Positions 18,493-28,087 are shown, numbered from the stretch's first letter. The stretch: 64,000 nucleotides of DNA from Pedobacter riviphilus (GCF_014692875.1 NZ_CP061171.1:2914001-2978000); one strand, 5' to 3'. Notes: a model not told the origin generated them from the letters alone. Numbers and translations are program-made.

Positions 18493-18501
18493 TTTTTGTT
18501 A

Positions 18502-19110
18502 ATGAGAACCATCACCTTCTTATTGCTATTAATCAGCATGAATAGCTTTGCACAAAGTTATGCTGAACAGATCTCAAAACATCGTGAAACCTATAAACAG
18601 GATTTCATTAAAGATGGGCGGTCACCGCTCAAGAAAAACGACCTGCAAAACCTTCACTTTTATGATGCAGACAGTGCGTATAAAATTTTGGCTGACGTAG
18701 AAATACTGAAGAATGAAAAGGTTTTCAAAATGCCTACTTTTAACGGCTCTAGTAGCGATTATTATAAATATGCACATGTAAATTTCGTTCTGAATGACAA
18801 AAAAATTCAGATGACTTTATATAAAAGTGTTTCTTTATCAACCAACCCAGTTTATAAAGACCACCTCTTTCTGCCTTTTACTGATGAAACCAATAATAAG
18901 GAAACTTATGGAGGAGGCAGGTATATCGATCTAGATGCAAAAGAAATCATAGATAATCACATCGAAATCGATTTTAATAAAGCCTACAATCCTTATTGTG
19001 CCTATAGCGACGGATACCGTTGCCCTGTACCACCAGAAGAAAACGACCTACAATTGGCCATAAAAGCTGGCGAGAAATTATACACTGGCGAAAAGAAACA
19101 TCAAAAATAA
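18502..19110 (+). CDS. DUF1684 family exported protein
   Basis: 202 residues with a clean signal peptide (MRTITFLLLLISMNSFAQS). The mature part has the DUF1684 pattern: HRETYKQDFIKDGRSPLKK, a central beta-rich stretch, LFLPFTDETNNKETYGGGRYIDL and IDFNKAYNPYCAYSDGYRCPVPPEEN near the end. The function of the family is unknown. The periplasmic location is inferred from the signal. ATG 18502 was taken over a TTG six bases upstream. It sits nine bases after aroC and is likely the tail of that transcript. Confidence 0.8.
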   Translation: MRTITFLLLLISMNSFAQSYAEQISKHRETYKQDFIKDGRSPLKKNDLQNLHFYDADSAYKILADVEILKNEKVFKMPTFNGSSSDYYKYAHVNFVLNDKKIQMTLYKSVSLSTNPVYKDHLFLPFTDETNNKETYGGGRYIDLDAKEIIDNHIEIDFNKAYNPYCAYSDGYRCPVPPEENDLQLAIKAGEKLYTGEKKHQK

Positions 19111-19225
19111 ATTTAACTTTGCGTTATTGATAGAACTTTAGCTAGACTGTATTATAACCTATATTTTAGCGTAACTTTAACCAAAAATACCTGTTCTATA
19201 AATAAATTATATATCCTATATCTAA

Positions 19226-19981
19226 ATGACGTACAGCTGCTTAATTGTTGATGATAATGAAATTGAAAGAGATGCAATAGAAATGCATCTTAAAAAAATC
19301 CCATCATTAAATATTATTGCTGTTTGTAGTAATGGTATAGAAGCTTCCCAAATTTTATCAACCACTTCTGTGGACATTGTTTATTCTGATATTGATATGC
19401 CGGAGCTTTCAGGTATGGATTTACTAAAGAGCCTAAAAAAGCAACCGTTATTTATTTTTATCACGTCATTTAGCGAATACGCGGCAGAAAGCTTTAACCT
19501 GGATGCCCTGGATTTTATTGTTAAGCCCGCAACATTCGAGCGCATATTAAAAGCTACCAATAAAGCAATCGAATATATTGAATTGAGGAAACAAGTAAAT
19601 AAACTTCCAGCTGAAAATTTAAACGACTACGATAAAAAAGACGATGATTATTTCTTTTTTAGGGAAACAAAAGGCATAACCAAGCTGAAATATAATGATG
19701 TAATTTATATTGAAAGTATGGGCGATTTTTCAAAGCTGTTTACCAGTATCGACAAACATGTTATTTTGGTAAGCCTAAAAAATCTAGAAAAACAACTGCC
19801 TTCGAAAATTTTCTCAAGGGTACACAAACAGTACATCATTAATATCAACCACATTGCAACCTTAACCAATCATGAGGTTCATTTAGATCATAACTTTCTG
19901 GTTCCGATAAGTGCCACTAACAGGCAGGAATTATTGGAAAAATCAATTGACAAGAAAATTCTGTCTAGATTTTTAAAATAA
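19226..19981 (+). CDS. LytTR-family response regulator
   Basis: 251-residue two-component regulator. Receiver domain 1-120 with acidic pocket DD at 9-10, the phosphoacceptor Asp about residue 55 (VYSDIDMPELSG), and Thr/Lys in FITSFSEYA and DFIVKP. C-terminal LytTR DNA-binding domain about 145-245 (YIESMGDFSKLF, RVHKQYIININHI). It ends one base from the end of the histidine kinase gene on the other strand. LytTR regulators in this phylum usually pair with LytS-like kinases, so a functional pair with this HisKA kinase is possible but not shown. Confidence 0.9.
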   Translation: MTYSCLIVDDNEIERDAIEMHLKKIPSLNIIAVCSNGIEASQILSTTSVDIVYSDIDMPELSGMDLLKSLKKQPLFIFITSFSEYAAESFNLDALDFIVKPATFERILKATNKAIEYIELRKQVNKLPAENLNDYDKKDDDYFFFRETKGITKLKYNDVIYIESMGDFSKLFTSIDKHVILVSLKNLEKQLPSKIFSRVHKQYIININHIATLTNHEVHLDHNFLVPISATNRQELLEKSIDKKILSRFLK

Positions 19982-19982
19982 G

Positions 19983-22298
19983 TTATTTCTGCAAGATTAT
20001 TTTAAAATAACTTCCACCTTCAGGATTAATATCAGCGCTAATTTTACCATCCATCATGCTAATAAAGGTTCTGCAGAGCAATAAACCTAAACCAGTACCT
20101 TTTTCTTTATTTGTACCCAAGGTGCTCATCCCCGCACCTAAATAACCTGGCTTATTAAAATGTTCCACCTGTACAGGGGTTAAACCGATGCCTGTATCCG
20201 AAACTTTAATTTCTAACGCATTTCCAACAGGACGAGCACTAGCTGTGATGGTACCACCATTTGGCGTAAATTTAATTGCATTACTGATGATATTGCGAAT
20301 AACCAGTATGAACATGTTCGAATCTGCTTTACAAAATGTTTTGGCTGGCACTAAATTCTGAATAGCCAAATGCTTTTGATTAGCGTTATCGTGCAAAGAA
20401 AGAATAACGTCATTAATCAGGTCATGAACGTCCAATGATTCTAAATACGGGTTAAAACCCTGCATCTGGCTGGCTGCCCAATTGAGAAGGTTCTCCATCA
20501 TTGTGGAGGTATAAGTGAGGTTATTTTTTAGTGACGCAGCGTATCTGTTTAACTTATCCTGCTCGATATTTCCACCTTCTAACAACTGCATAAAGGAAAT
20601 TAATGAATTAACAGGTGTACGCATATCATGGCTTACTACACTAAAAATGCGGTCTTTAACTTTACTTAACTGCTCTAATTCTCGTTTTTGCGTATTGATA
20701 ATCTTATTCAGCCTTGTTGTTTTGCGCTGGTTAAAAAATATAACAACGGCAATAATCAGAATAAGTGTTGTGGCTATGGTAAGGAATAATTTAACACGTT
20801 CATCAAATTTAATCTGCTGTACCTGTTTACTAATCTGTTTATCCTTTAGTCCGGCTGCTAGCTGTGCCGCAAATTTAGCATTAGCAAATTTGCTATCCTG
20901 GGCCAAACGCTGGATATCGAGATCAGCTTTTGCTTTTTGAAAAGTTAGCAGACCCAACGCTTTTTCTTTATCACTCAATACTAATTGTTGCCTCTTTAGT
21001 GCAAGTTCCTGTTCTCGTCTTTTTAACTCCCCTTCTGTCAGTTTTTGCTTCAATAAATAGTTGCGCTCTTTAATGCCAAAATCGAGCTGCATTTGCCTTC
21101 TGGTAATTTCTTTTTCCTTTTCCTGGTCGAAAATTTTATCTCTAACAGCAATATACTGCCTGTAATAGGCTAAAGATTTGTTATAATCTTTTTGTTTTTC
21201 ATATACGGCACTTAGTCCTAGAGTAGATTGTTTTTCAATATCCAGTAGTCTGTTATCTTCTGCAATTTTTAAGCTATTATTGAGTAATATGATTGCATTT
21301 TCAAAATCATTTTCTTTTTGGTAAAAGTTTCCCAAAGCATATAAACTTGATGCATAAGCTTCTTTATCTTCTCCTGTTTTATTTAACTCAACCGATTTTT
21401 GATACGATTTTAACGCCGCATCCTTTTGCCCTATTGAAGCGTACAAATCGGCCAGATCCCGTTTAACGGTAGCTATTAAGCCCATATCTCCAATAGCTTC
21501 TGATACCTTCAACGATTTGTTGTAATATGCCAAGGCCAGTTTTATTTTCTGGCTGGGCATTACATTCATCTCCTTTAATTCACGTTCAGAAGCTTCAAAA
21601 TAATTGGTTCCGATCAGGCCATAAACAACCGCTACACCTCTAGTATTTTCGCCATCTTTAGCAAATACTTTTAGCGCCATGTTCATGTAAACCAATGCCT
21701 GACTCTGATTTCCCAAACTTTGGTAAATAGTAGAGATATTGGTATAACAACTGGCCATATCGGTTTCATTGCCCATTTTTTCGTAGATAGCTATGGCCTT
21801 TTGATTAACTTCCAGTGATTTAACATAATCAGGAATGCTGCTATATAAAGCGCCCAGGTTGAGGTAAGTACCCGCTACCATATCCAAATTTCCTACTGAA
21901 GAAAACTCATTAACGGCATAATTATAGTTTTCTTCTGCTTTTTGATAATCAGACCTTCCATGATACATTAAACCCCTCCGGTAATAAGCCATGGCAGAGA
22001 ATTTTTTCAGATTTTTCTCATGCGAAAGCTGAATGGTTTTATCCACATATTCTTCTGCTTTCTCTACATTTTTCATCCGCATGTATTGGCGGTAAACCTC
22101 CGTCAATATTTTGATCTTAGTAGAATCTAATTTTAGATTCTTTAAATTTAAACTTAAAAGGCTATCCAGTTTTTTCTGCGGTGCACCCACCTGACCAAAG
22201 CTGGCTGTGCACAAAAATGAAAAAAAGAGGAACAGCATGCCTTTTTTAAAAAAACATGTTTTACTAACTAACTGAGCATTTACAAGATAGCGCTTCAT
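19983..22298 (-). CDS. TPR-containing sensor histidine kinase
   Basis: 771 residues. An N-terminal signal or anchor (about 18-36) is followed by a long periplasmic series of tetratricopeptide repeats (about 45-390, such as AYYRRGLMYHGRSDYQKAEENYNYA), then a coiled-coil rich in Lys/Glu/Gln, a membrane helix (LFLTIATTLILIIAVVIFF), a HisKA domain with the phospho-His about residue 557 (SVVSHDMRTPVNS) and an HATPase_c domain (N box in IRNIISNAIKFTPNGG, then DTGIGL and GTGLGLLL). It signals from the envelope to an unknown regulator. It lies tail-to-tail with the LytTR regulator gene. Confidence 0.88.
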   Translation of the reverse strand: MKRYLVNAQLVSKTCFFKKGMLFLFFSFLCTASFGQVGAPQKKLDSLLSLNLKNLKLDSTKIKILTEVYRQYMRMKNVEKAEEYVDKTIQLSHEKNLKKFSAMAYYRRGLMYHGRSDYQKAEENYNYAVNEFSSVGNLDMVAGTYLNLGALYSSIPDYVKSLEVNQKAIAIYEKMGNETDMASCYTNISTIYQSLGNQSQALVYMNMALKVFAKDGENTRGVAVVYGLIGTNYFEASERELKEMNVMPSQKIKLALAYYNKSLKVSEAIGDMGLIATVKRDLADLYASIGQKDAALKSYQKSVELNKTGEDKEAYASSLYALGNFYQKENDFENAIILLNNSLKIAEDNRLLDIEKQSTLGLSAVYEKQKDYNKSLAYYRQYIAVRDKIFDQEKEKEITRRQMQLDFGIKERNYLLKQKLTEGELKRREQELALKRQQLVLSDKEKALGLLTFQKAKADLDIQRLAQDSKFANAKFAAQLAAGLKDKQISKQVQQIKFDERVKLFLTIATTLILIIAVVIFFNQRKTTRLNKIINTQKRELEQLSKVKDRIFSVVSHDMRTPVNSLISFMQLLEGGNIEQDKLNRYAASLKNNLTYTSTMMENLLNWAASQMQGFNPYLESLDVHDLINDVILSLHDNANQKHLAIQNLVPAKTFCKADSNMFILVIRNIISNAIKFTPNGGTITASARPVGNALEIKVSDTGIGLTPVQVEHFNKPGYLGAGMSTLGTNKEKGTGLGLLLCRTFISMMDGKISADINPEGGSYFKIILQK

Positions 22299-22569
22299 TT
22301 TCAGATCAAACTAATAACTTGTTTTTATCGGAAAACACGAAAAATCTTGAAAACTACAGCGTTTTAAATCCGGGATGAGATAAAACATTCTGAAATAACA
22401 AAATAGTGTTTGATTTATAAAAGTAAATAAAAAACTGATCAATAGGTAACGAGTTTTTTACCTTTTCATCAAAATCTCAAATCATTTAAGCATAAACAAA
22501 ATAAGAAACTGATTGTAAACCTTTTAAATTATTCAGATCATTAAATTTTATACCCTAGTTATTACTTTA

Positions 22570-24990
22570 TTAAAAAAGTGAAGGATATTTTACTGGGTTT
22601 GCATCATGCATCATCTGGTAAATGGTTTCGATTACATCATCAACTGATGGTTTACTGAAATAATCACCATCCGATCCAAATGGCGGACGATGCGCTTTAG
22701 CCGATAATGTTTTCGGCTGACCATCTAAATGGAAATAACCTTTTTGTTCTTCCAGTACCTTTTGCAGTATATATGCAGATGCACCTCCTGGAACATCTTC
22801 ATCTACAACCAATAATTTACTTGTTTTGGCAAGAGAATTTACACAAACCTGGGTAGTATCAAAAGGTAAAAGCGTTTGCGGATCTATAATTTCTACAGAA
22901 ATACCCAACAAGCTCAATTCTTCTGCTGCCTCCTGAACAATTCTTAAAGAAGAACCATAGGATATTACTGTAATATCGGTTCCTTCTTCTAAAACCTCTG
23001 CTTTGCCTAATGGAACAGTAAAATCGCCAACATTACTAGGTAGTTTTTCTTTAAGCCTGTAACCGTTTAAACACTCAATTACTATTGCAGGTTCATCAGC
23101 CCTAAAGAGGGTGTTGTACATTCCGGCAGCTTGGGTCATATTTCTTGGTACGCATAAATGCATTCCTCTTAAAGAACCTAAAATCATGCTGATTGGTGAG
23201 CCTGAATGCCAGATTCCTTCCAATCGATGACCACGGGTACGTACAATAACCGGTGCTTTTTGAATCCCTTTGGTGCGATAGGAAAGCGATGCTAAATCGT
23301 CGCTAAGAACATTCAATGCAAAAATTAAATAATCAAGATATTGTATTTCGGCAATCGGCTTTAAGCCCCTCATGGCTAAGCCTATACCCTGCCCCATAAT
23401 GGTCATTTCTCTAATTCCGGTATCGGTAATTCTCAATTCACCATATTTGGCCTGCAAACCTGCAAAACCCTGATTTACATCACCAATATTTCCTAAATCT
23501 TCTCCAAAAGCAACTAAACGTGGATCGCGCGCAAAGTTTTCGTTAAAACAGGCATTAAGTACTTCCCTACCGTCAACCATTTTCGATTGCTCATCATATG
23601 CTGCATTAACCACAGCAATCATATCCGGGCTTTCTTTACCGTCTGTGTGTAGTTTAGAGTTGTAACGGTCGTAATTAAACTTATCTTGTTGTTTATACCA
23701 TGTTAACAGCTCATTGCGCTCCGGAGAGCTAAAACCAGCCGATAAACGTATCGCTTTTCGTGCAGCAGTATATACTTCCCGACGTTGTGCATCTGCAGTT
23801 GAAGCCAAATTTGCAGCAATTTTAGCCAGTTCAGGTTGATGTTTAGCTATACCACTAATTAAATCAACAACTTGTTTTTGTTCTGGTTTAATACTATCCA
23901 GAAACTCATTCCAGGCTTCTTTTTGTGCATTACGTACATAAACCTTTGCATCTTTTTCAACCGCTGCAATTTCTTCTTCGGTTGCTACCGCCGAATCGAG
24001 CATCCAGGCCCGCATTTTCAGGATACAATCATGCTCATTTTCCCAAGCCAAACGGTCTTTTGATTTGTACCTTTCGTGCGAACCAGAGGTGGAGTGCCCC
24101 TGGGGCTGAGTAAGTTCGGTAACGTGAATTAAAACAGGCACATGTTCTTCTCTACAAACATTTATTGCTTTTTCGTACACCTCGCATAAAGCTGGATAAT
24201 CCCAGCCCTTTACTTTATAAATTTCATATCCCGGCTGATCAGCATCACGCTGAAAACCTTTTAAAACTTCTGAGATATCTTCTTTTGTAGTTTGGTATTT
24301 TGCCGGAACCGAAATGCCATAGGCGTCATCCCAAATCGAGATGGCCATGGGGATCTGCAAAACACCTGCAGCATTAATGGCTTCAAAAAATACCCCTTCC
24401 GAAGTTGATGCGTTACCAATAGTACCAAAAGCAACCTCATTTCCGTTTACAGAAAAGTGTTTTAAGTAATCGAGCTCTTTATTCTGTCTGAATAATTTAG
24501 ATGCATAAGCTAAACCTACCAAACGGGCCATCTGGCCACCTGTTGGAGAAATATCTGACGAGCAGTTTTTAATCTGCGTTAAATCGTTCCAGCTGCCATC
24601 TTCATTAACAGATTTTGTTGCAAAATGGCAGTTCATTTGCCTCCCACCCGAAAATGGATCGGCTCCATCAGTGGGATTGGCATAAAGCTGTGCAAAAAAT
24701 TCTTTAATAGTGGAAATGCCTGTTGCAAAGGCAAAAGTTTGATCGCGGTAATAACCCGAGCGCCAATCGCCGTTTTTAAAAGCTTTTGCCATGGCAACCT
24801 GGGGCACCTCTTTACCATCACCAAAAATTCCAAATTTAGCCTTCCCTGTTAATACTTCCCTACGGCCTAAAATGCTGGCCTGCCTACTTTCAAAGGCTAT
24901 TTTATAGTCGTTTATGACGATAGATTTAAAATCGTTAAAACTGAGTTCGGAAGCATCAATAGTGTTGGTCATCAATTTTTCATTCGGCAT
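22570..24990 (-). CDS. Fused E1 alpha/beta 2-oxoacid dehydrogenase
   Basis: 806 residues. Residues about 20-400 are the thiamine-diphosphate-binding alpha part, about 460-800 the beta part (LVAFGEDLGNIGDVNQGFAGLQAKYG, ITDTGIREMTIMGQGIGLAMRG, QYLDYLIFALNVL, then the transketolase C domain IDPQTLLPFD). It decarboxylates a 2-oxoacid, probably branched-chain, for an E2 encoded elsewhere. The cofactor motif is unusual: GNA, 26 residues, then DD, instead of GDG-X26-NN. ATG 24990 was chosen because a TTG start nine bases upstream has little support and the -7 box lies at 25013. Monocistronic. Confidence 0.88.
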   Translation of the reverse strand: MPNEKLMTNTIDASELSFNDFKSIVINDYKIAFESRQASILGRREVLTGKAKFGIFGDGKEVPQVAMAKAFKNGDWRSGYYRDQTFAFATGISTIKEFFAQLYANPTDGADPFSGGRQMNCHFATKSVNEDGSWNDLTQIKNCSSDISPTGGQMARLVGLAYASKLFRQNKELDYLKHFSVNGNEVAFGTIGNASTSEGVFFEAINAAGVLQIPMAISIWDDAYGISVPAKYQTTKEDISEVLKGFQRDADQPGYEIYKVKGWDYPALCEVYEKAINVCREEHVPVLIHVTELTQPQGHSTSGSHERYKSKDRLAWENEHDCILKMRAWMLDSAVATEEEIAAVEKDAKVYVRNAQKEAWNEFLDSIKPEQKQVVDLISGIAKHQPELAKIAANLASTADAQRREVYTAARKAIRLSAGFSSPERNELLTWYKQQDKFNYDRYNSKLHTDGKESPDMIAVVNAAYDEQSKMVDGREVLNACFNENFARDPRLVAFGEDLGNIGDVNQGFAGLQAKYGELRITDTGIREMTIMGQGIGLAMRGLKPIAEIQYLDYLIFALNVLSDDLASLSYRTKGIQKAPVIVRTRGHRLEGIWHSGSPISMILGSLRGMHLCVPRNMTQAAGMYNTLFRADEPAIVIECLNGYRLKEKLPSNVGDFTVPLGKAEVLEEGTDITVISYGSSLRIVQEAAEELSLLGISVEIIDPQTLLPFDTTQVCVNSLAKTSKLLVVDEDVPGGASAYILQKVLEEQKGYFHLDGQPKTLSAKAHRPPFGSDGDYFSKPSVDDVIETIYQMMHDANPVKYPSLF

Positions 24991-25012
24991 AGTAATCAAA
25001 GATTGGTTGCGG

Positions 25013-25020
25013 CAAATATA
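25013..25020 (-). promoter_or_regulatory. -7 promoter box of E1 gene
   Basis: TATATTTG on the minus strand, 22 bases before ATG 24990. No clear -33 TTG at the ideal distance. Confidence 0.55.
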
Positions 25021-25079
25021 TACAAAATTAAAAGTTTGCCTTTATCCTCCATTGTAAAATTATATATGGATTTGTAAAA

Positions 25080-25087
25080 TATATTTG
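25080..25087 (+). promoter_or_regulatory. -7 promoter box of DUF1573 gene
   Basis: TATATTTG on the plus strand, 74 bases before ATG 25162, implying an untranslated leader of about 70 bases. Confidence 0.45.
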
Positions 25088-25161
25088 GAATAGTTTTTGT
25101 TTTAATATGAAAACATTAAATTTGTTTTAGAATTTTAAAAAATAAATTACAACCACATAAC

Positions 25162-25554
25162 ATGAAAAAGATCTTAGTATTATTCGCTTTTGTTTTAGGT
25201 TTAAGTGTTGCTGTAAATGCACAAACTAAACCTGCAGAGTTTAAATTCGAATCGGAAACTCACGATTTCGGTAAAATTGTTTTGAACAAACCAGTAACTT
25301 ACGATTTTAAATACACCAATATTGGCGAAGAGCCTTTAATTATCACTAAAGCTGAAGCAAGCTGTGGCTGTACAGTACCTAAATACACTTCTACGCCATT
25401 AAAAAAAGGCGAAACTGGTGTAATTTCGGTAACGTTTAACGCTGCTGCTGGTCCATCAACTTTTTCGAAAGCCGTAACCATTACTTCAAATGCTAAAACA
25501 CCAATTAAAGTGCTTTACATCAAAGGTGAAACGGTTGCAGCAGCTTCAAAATAA
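25162..25554 (+). CDS. DUF1573 exported protein
   Basis: 130 residues: signal peptide (MKKILVLFAFVLGLSVAVNAQ) followed by a single immunoglobulin-like beta-sandwich of the DUF1573/ASPM-like type (FKFESETHDFGKIVLNKPVTYDFKYTNIGEEPLIITKAEASCGCTVP, and KKGETGVISVTFNA). The conserved CGC pair is present. Such proteins are common and often abundant in Bacteroidetes envelopes, but their role is not known. Monocistronic: own -7 box at 25080 and a strong terminator directly after the stop. Confidence 0.85.
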   Translation: MKKILVLFAFVLGLSVAVNAQTKPAEFKFESETHDFGKIVLNKPVTYDFKYTNIGEEPLIITKAEASCGCTVPKYTSTPLKKGETGVISVTFNAAAGPSTFSKAVTITSNAKTPIKVLYIKGETVAAASK

Positions 25555-25575
25555 TTTTTTTAAACGATAATATTT

Positions 25576-25606
25576 AAAAAGTCCCGATTTTCATCGGGAC
25601 TTTTTT
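25576..25606 (+). terminator. Terminator of DUF1573 gene
   Basis: aaaaa, stem gtcccgat / atcgggac (25581-25588 with 25593-25600), loop tttc, then six T. Its T tract runs into the -7 box of the next gene. Confidence 0.9.
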
Positions 25607-25613
25607 ATTTTTG
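25606..25613 (+). promoter_or_regulatory. -7 promoter box of aminotransferase gene
   Basis: TATTTTTG ends four bases before ATG 25618, so the mRNA is probably leaderless. The box begins at the end of the preceding terminator T tract. Confidence 0.55.
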
Positions 25614-25617
25614 TGCC

Positions 25618-26817
25618 ATGCCAAAAATTTCACAAAAAGGTGTGCAGATGCCTGCATCGCCAATCAGAAAGTTAACTCCATTTGCAGATCAAGCTAAAAA
25701 AGATGGTAAAAAAGTTTTCCATTTAAATATTGGTCAACCAGATATAGAAACGCCAGAAGGAATGTTAAACGCCATCAAAAACATTGATTTTAATGTTTGG
25801 GCCTACACTCCATCAGAAGGTACACTTGCATACCGTTTAAAACTTACCGAGTACTACAATAAACTAGGCTACAATATTACACCAGAAAATATATTGGTAA
25901 CAGTTGGTGGCTCTGAAGCCATTACCATAGCCATGCAAACCTGTGTAAACGAGGGCGATGAAATTATCATTCCGGAACCTTTTTATGCCAATTACAATGG
26001 CTTCGCCTGTATGAGCAATGTGGTTGTAAAACCAATACTTTCTTATATTGAAAATGGTTTTGCATTACCACCGATTGCCGAATTCGAAAAATTGATTACT
26101 GAAAAAACCAAGGCGATTATTATCTGTAATCCCAACAATCCTACTGGTTATTTGTATTCAAGAGCAGAATTAGAGGCTTTAAAAACACTTTGCGTTAAAT
26201 ACGATCTATTTTTATTCTCAGATGAAGCTTATCGCGAATTCTGTTATGATGGAAGGGAATTTATCTCGCCCATGCACTTGGACGGCTTAGATGAAAATGT
26301 TGTTATTATGGATACGGTTTCTAAACGTTACAGCGCTTGTGGTGCACGTTTAGGCTGTTTAATTACCAAAAATAAAGACGTTATTGCATCAGGGTTAAAA
26401 TTTGCACAGGCAAGATTAAGCCCAGGTATGGTTGAACAAATTGCCGGTGCCGCAGCTGTAGATACGCCAGATAGTTATTTTGAAAAAGTAAATACTGAAT
26501 ATACTTTACGCCGTGATACTTTGGTTGGCCGGTTAAATCATATTGAAGGCGTTTTCTGTCCTAATCCAGGTGGTGCATTTTATGTAGTAGCAAAATTCCC
26601 TATTGATGATGCCGATAAATTCTGTCAGTGGATTTTAGAGGACTTTAGCCACAATAACCAAACGGTAATGATGGCGCCGGCAACCGGGTTCTACTCTACC
26701 CCTGGTTCTGGTAAAAACGAGGTTCGTATGGCATATGTATTAAATACCGACGATTTAAATGCTGCTATGGACTGTTTGGAAATAGCATTGAAGCAATATC
26801 CAGGAAGAATAGGTTAA
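25618..26817 (+). CDS. PLP-dependent class I/II aminotransferase
   Basis: 399-residue fold-type I aminotransferase, close to aspartate/aromatic aminotransferases. LNIGQPDIETPE and YTPSEGTLAYR at the substrate end, CNPNNPTGYLYSR, the PLP-contacting SDEAYREF, the Schiff-base Lys in DTVSKRYSACGARLG, and the carboxylate-binding Arg in NEVRMAYV. It could complete Phe/Tyr or Asp synthesis, which the aroma operon lacks, but it is 7 kb away with its own promoter. Substrate not readable. Confidence 0.88.
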   Translation: MPKISQKGVQMPASPIRKLTPFADQAKKDGKKVFHLNIGQPDIETPEGMLNAIKNIDFNVWAYTPSEGTLAYRLKLTEYYNKLGYNITPENILVTVGGSEAITIAMQTCVNEGDEIIIPEPFYANYNGFACMSNVVVKPILSYIENGFALPPIAEFEKLITEKTKAIIICNPNNPTGYLYSRAELEALKTLCVKYDLFLFSDEAYREFCYDGREFISPMHLDGLDENVVIMDTVSKRYSACGARLGCLITKNKDVIASGLKFAQARLSPGMVEQIAGAAAVDTPDSYFEKVNTEYTLRRDTLVGRLNHIEGVFCPNPGGAFYVVAKFPIDDADKFCQWILEDFSHNNQTVMMAPATGFYSTPGSGKNEVRMAYVLNTDDLNAAMDCLEIALKQYPGRIG

Positions 26818-26829
26818 TTGTAAAAATTA

Positions 26830-26883
26830 TTAAACCGATTAATTGTTGAGCACAGACTCAGTTTTAACAATTAATCGGTTTAA
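26830..26883. repeat. 18-bp perfect inverted repeat after the aminotransferase gene
   Basis: Arms 26830-26847 and 26866-26883 are perfect complements (ttaaaccgattaattgtt and its reverse), 18-base loop. It lies 12 bases after the stop and may act as a terminator or mRNA-stabilising hairpin. No T tract follows. Confidence 0.75.
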
Positions 26884-27219
26884 ACAGTTAAGGAGGTACA
26901 GTTAATTTTATATTTTGCATATCTAGCAATAAAAAACAACCCTAAATAACTGCAAAAAAGCAGAACTAAGGGAGTTTAATCCCACTACTCATCCGCTTCT
27001 GGTGCATAGGAACTAATCCGATAACCACTCCATTTTAGCAAGGCAATAAGCGTACTGCAACGGTTTTGCGATCACGACAGCATTTAATATCAAAACCCAT
27101 CCTAATGACCGGGTGATAACCCTGATCGTTATCCCAAAGGATGATTATTTTAATAATTGTTTATTCAGGAGAGATTTTAGGCGTAATAAAAAACAGAAAT
27201 CAGACTGGTTCTTTTATTA

Positions 27220-27309
27220 ATGAATGCAGAAGAGATCCATCCTATAGAACTGGCGTTTGCTTATAAATTGACTAAAAGCAAACAGATAATCTTATGTTAT
27301 GGGTCTTGA
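27220..27309 (+). CDS. Candidate 29-residue ORF
   Basis: ATG 27220, TGA 27307-27309. The peptide begins MNAEEIHPIELAFAYKL and continues KSKQIILCYGS, a plausible small soluble helix-strand sequence. It overlaps the next frame by 11 bases. It could equally be the eroded end of a larger mobile-element gene. No promoter seen. Confidence 0.25.
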   Translation: MNAEEIHPIELAFAYKLTKSKQIILCYGS

Positions 27310-27415
27310 CGGAGAGAGAAAAGTGGGCTTCCCAAACCATAACCTCATAATGTTTCTCACGCCTTACGTTGAAATGGAATTACAGCAGAAGCCCACTCTT
27401 ATTTTGGAAAGCTAA
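27299..27415 (+). CDS. Candidate 38-residue ORF
   Basis: ATG 27299 to TAA 27413-27415. The peptide (GERKVGFPNHNLIMFLTPYV, then KPTLILES) is not low-complexity, but the DNA also encodes the inverted repeat 27322-27397, so the coding look may be accidental. Confidence 0.2.
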   Translation: MGLDGERKVGFPNHNLIMFLTPYVEMELQQKPTLILES

Positions 27416-27629
27416 AGGTAGCAATTCCGCTATAAGAAATGGGATAAAATCTGCTGTCCTGCTCCAACGGCGTGAGATTTGAGGTTGCAAGACTCTTAAT
27501 TTTACCTTTACTGGTTTTATTTTTTTATTAGGTAAATATAGATAAAAAAAGCCAAATGTCAAGTAATTGCATGACGATTTAAAATAAAATATAAAAGACA
27601 TTGCCAATTATATTTTTATTAGCAATGAA

Positions 27630-27887
27630 ATGATTAGTGAGAAAGAAAAAATAGTCCTGAAAAAATTCGGTCAGCATTTAAAATCGTTAAAGGAGAAACA
27701 GAAACTTTCTTATCGTGAATTTTATAAGAGAAGTGGAGTTAATACCGGAGATATTATTAAATATGAAAATGGAGAAACCAGCCCAAGTTTTATTACAATA
27801 ATGAGATTGGCAATAGGTTTAAAAATCCATCCAACAGCACTTCTTGATTTTAATTTTGGAATAGACTTTAGCGCTGGGCTGGAATAG
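27630..27887 (+). CDS. XRE-family helix-turn-helix regulator
   Basis: 85 residues that are essentially one Cro/CI-type HTH: FGQHLKSLKEKQKLSYREFYKRSGVNTGDIIKYENGETSPSFITIMRLAIGLKIHPTALLDF. A small DNA-binding repressor of the type often carried by mobile elements. It lies at the edge of the odd stretch 26884-27629, which may be its target. No partner toxin or phage gene is beside it. Confidence 0.8.
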   Translation: MISEKEKIVLKKFGQHLKSLKEKQKLSYREFYKRSGVNTGDIIKYENGETSPSFITIMRLAIGLKIHPTALLDFNFGIDFSAGLE

Positions 27888-28087
27888 TATAAGTCTTCAC
27901 AATATAGTAGCAAATATGAAGATATGAGCCATCAAAGGAGGAAATAGCAAATTACGCAACGCTAACTATTAAAATAAAATCACCAAAGCGGGAAAAACGA
28001 TCTTGATAGCATACTAAAGAGTATCCGAAACTAGTATCAAAATAATTAATCAAAGTTTTCCTTTAACACGCTCTCGTTTTTCGTGGC

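Larger units (their letters stand above)
26884..27629. other. Unexplained low-coding region with small ORFs and long-range pairings
   Basis: About 750 bp, less AT-rich than its flanks, without a normal gene. Seen: arms 27322-27330 / 27389-27397 (agtgggctt / aagcccact) and an interleaved pair 27355-27363 / 27469-27477 (tctcacgcc / ggcgtgaga), so the two together would form a knotted fold. Two short overlapping reading frames (27220-27309 and 27299-27415) have protein-like composition. The XRE gene follows. It may be an element remnant or a structured RNA. I cannot assign it to a known family. Confidence 0.4.

Noticed and set aside
27380..27607. 75-codon minus-strand frame
   Set aside because: Opposite strand of the structured block. 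Low-quality composition and no start signal.
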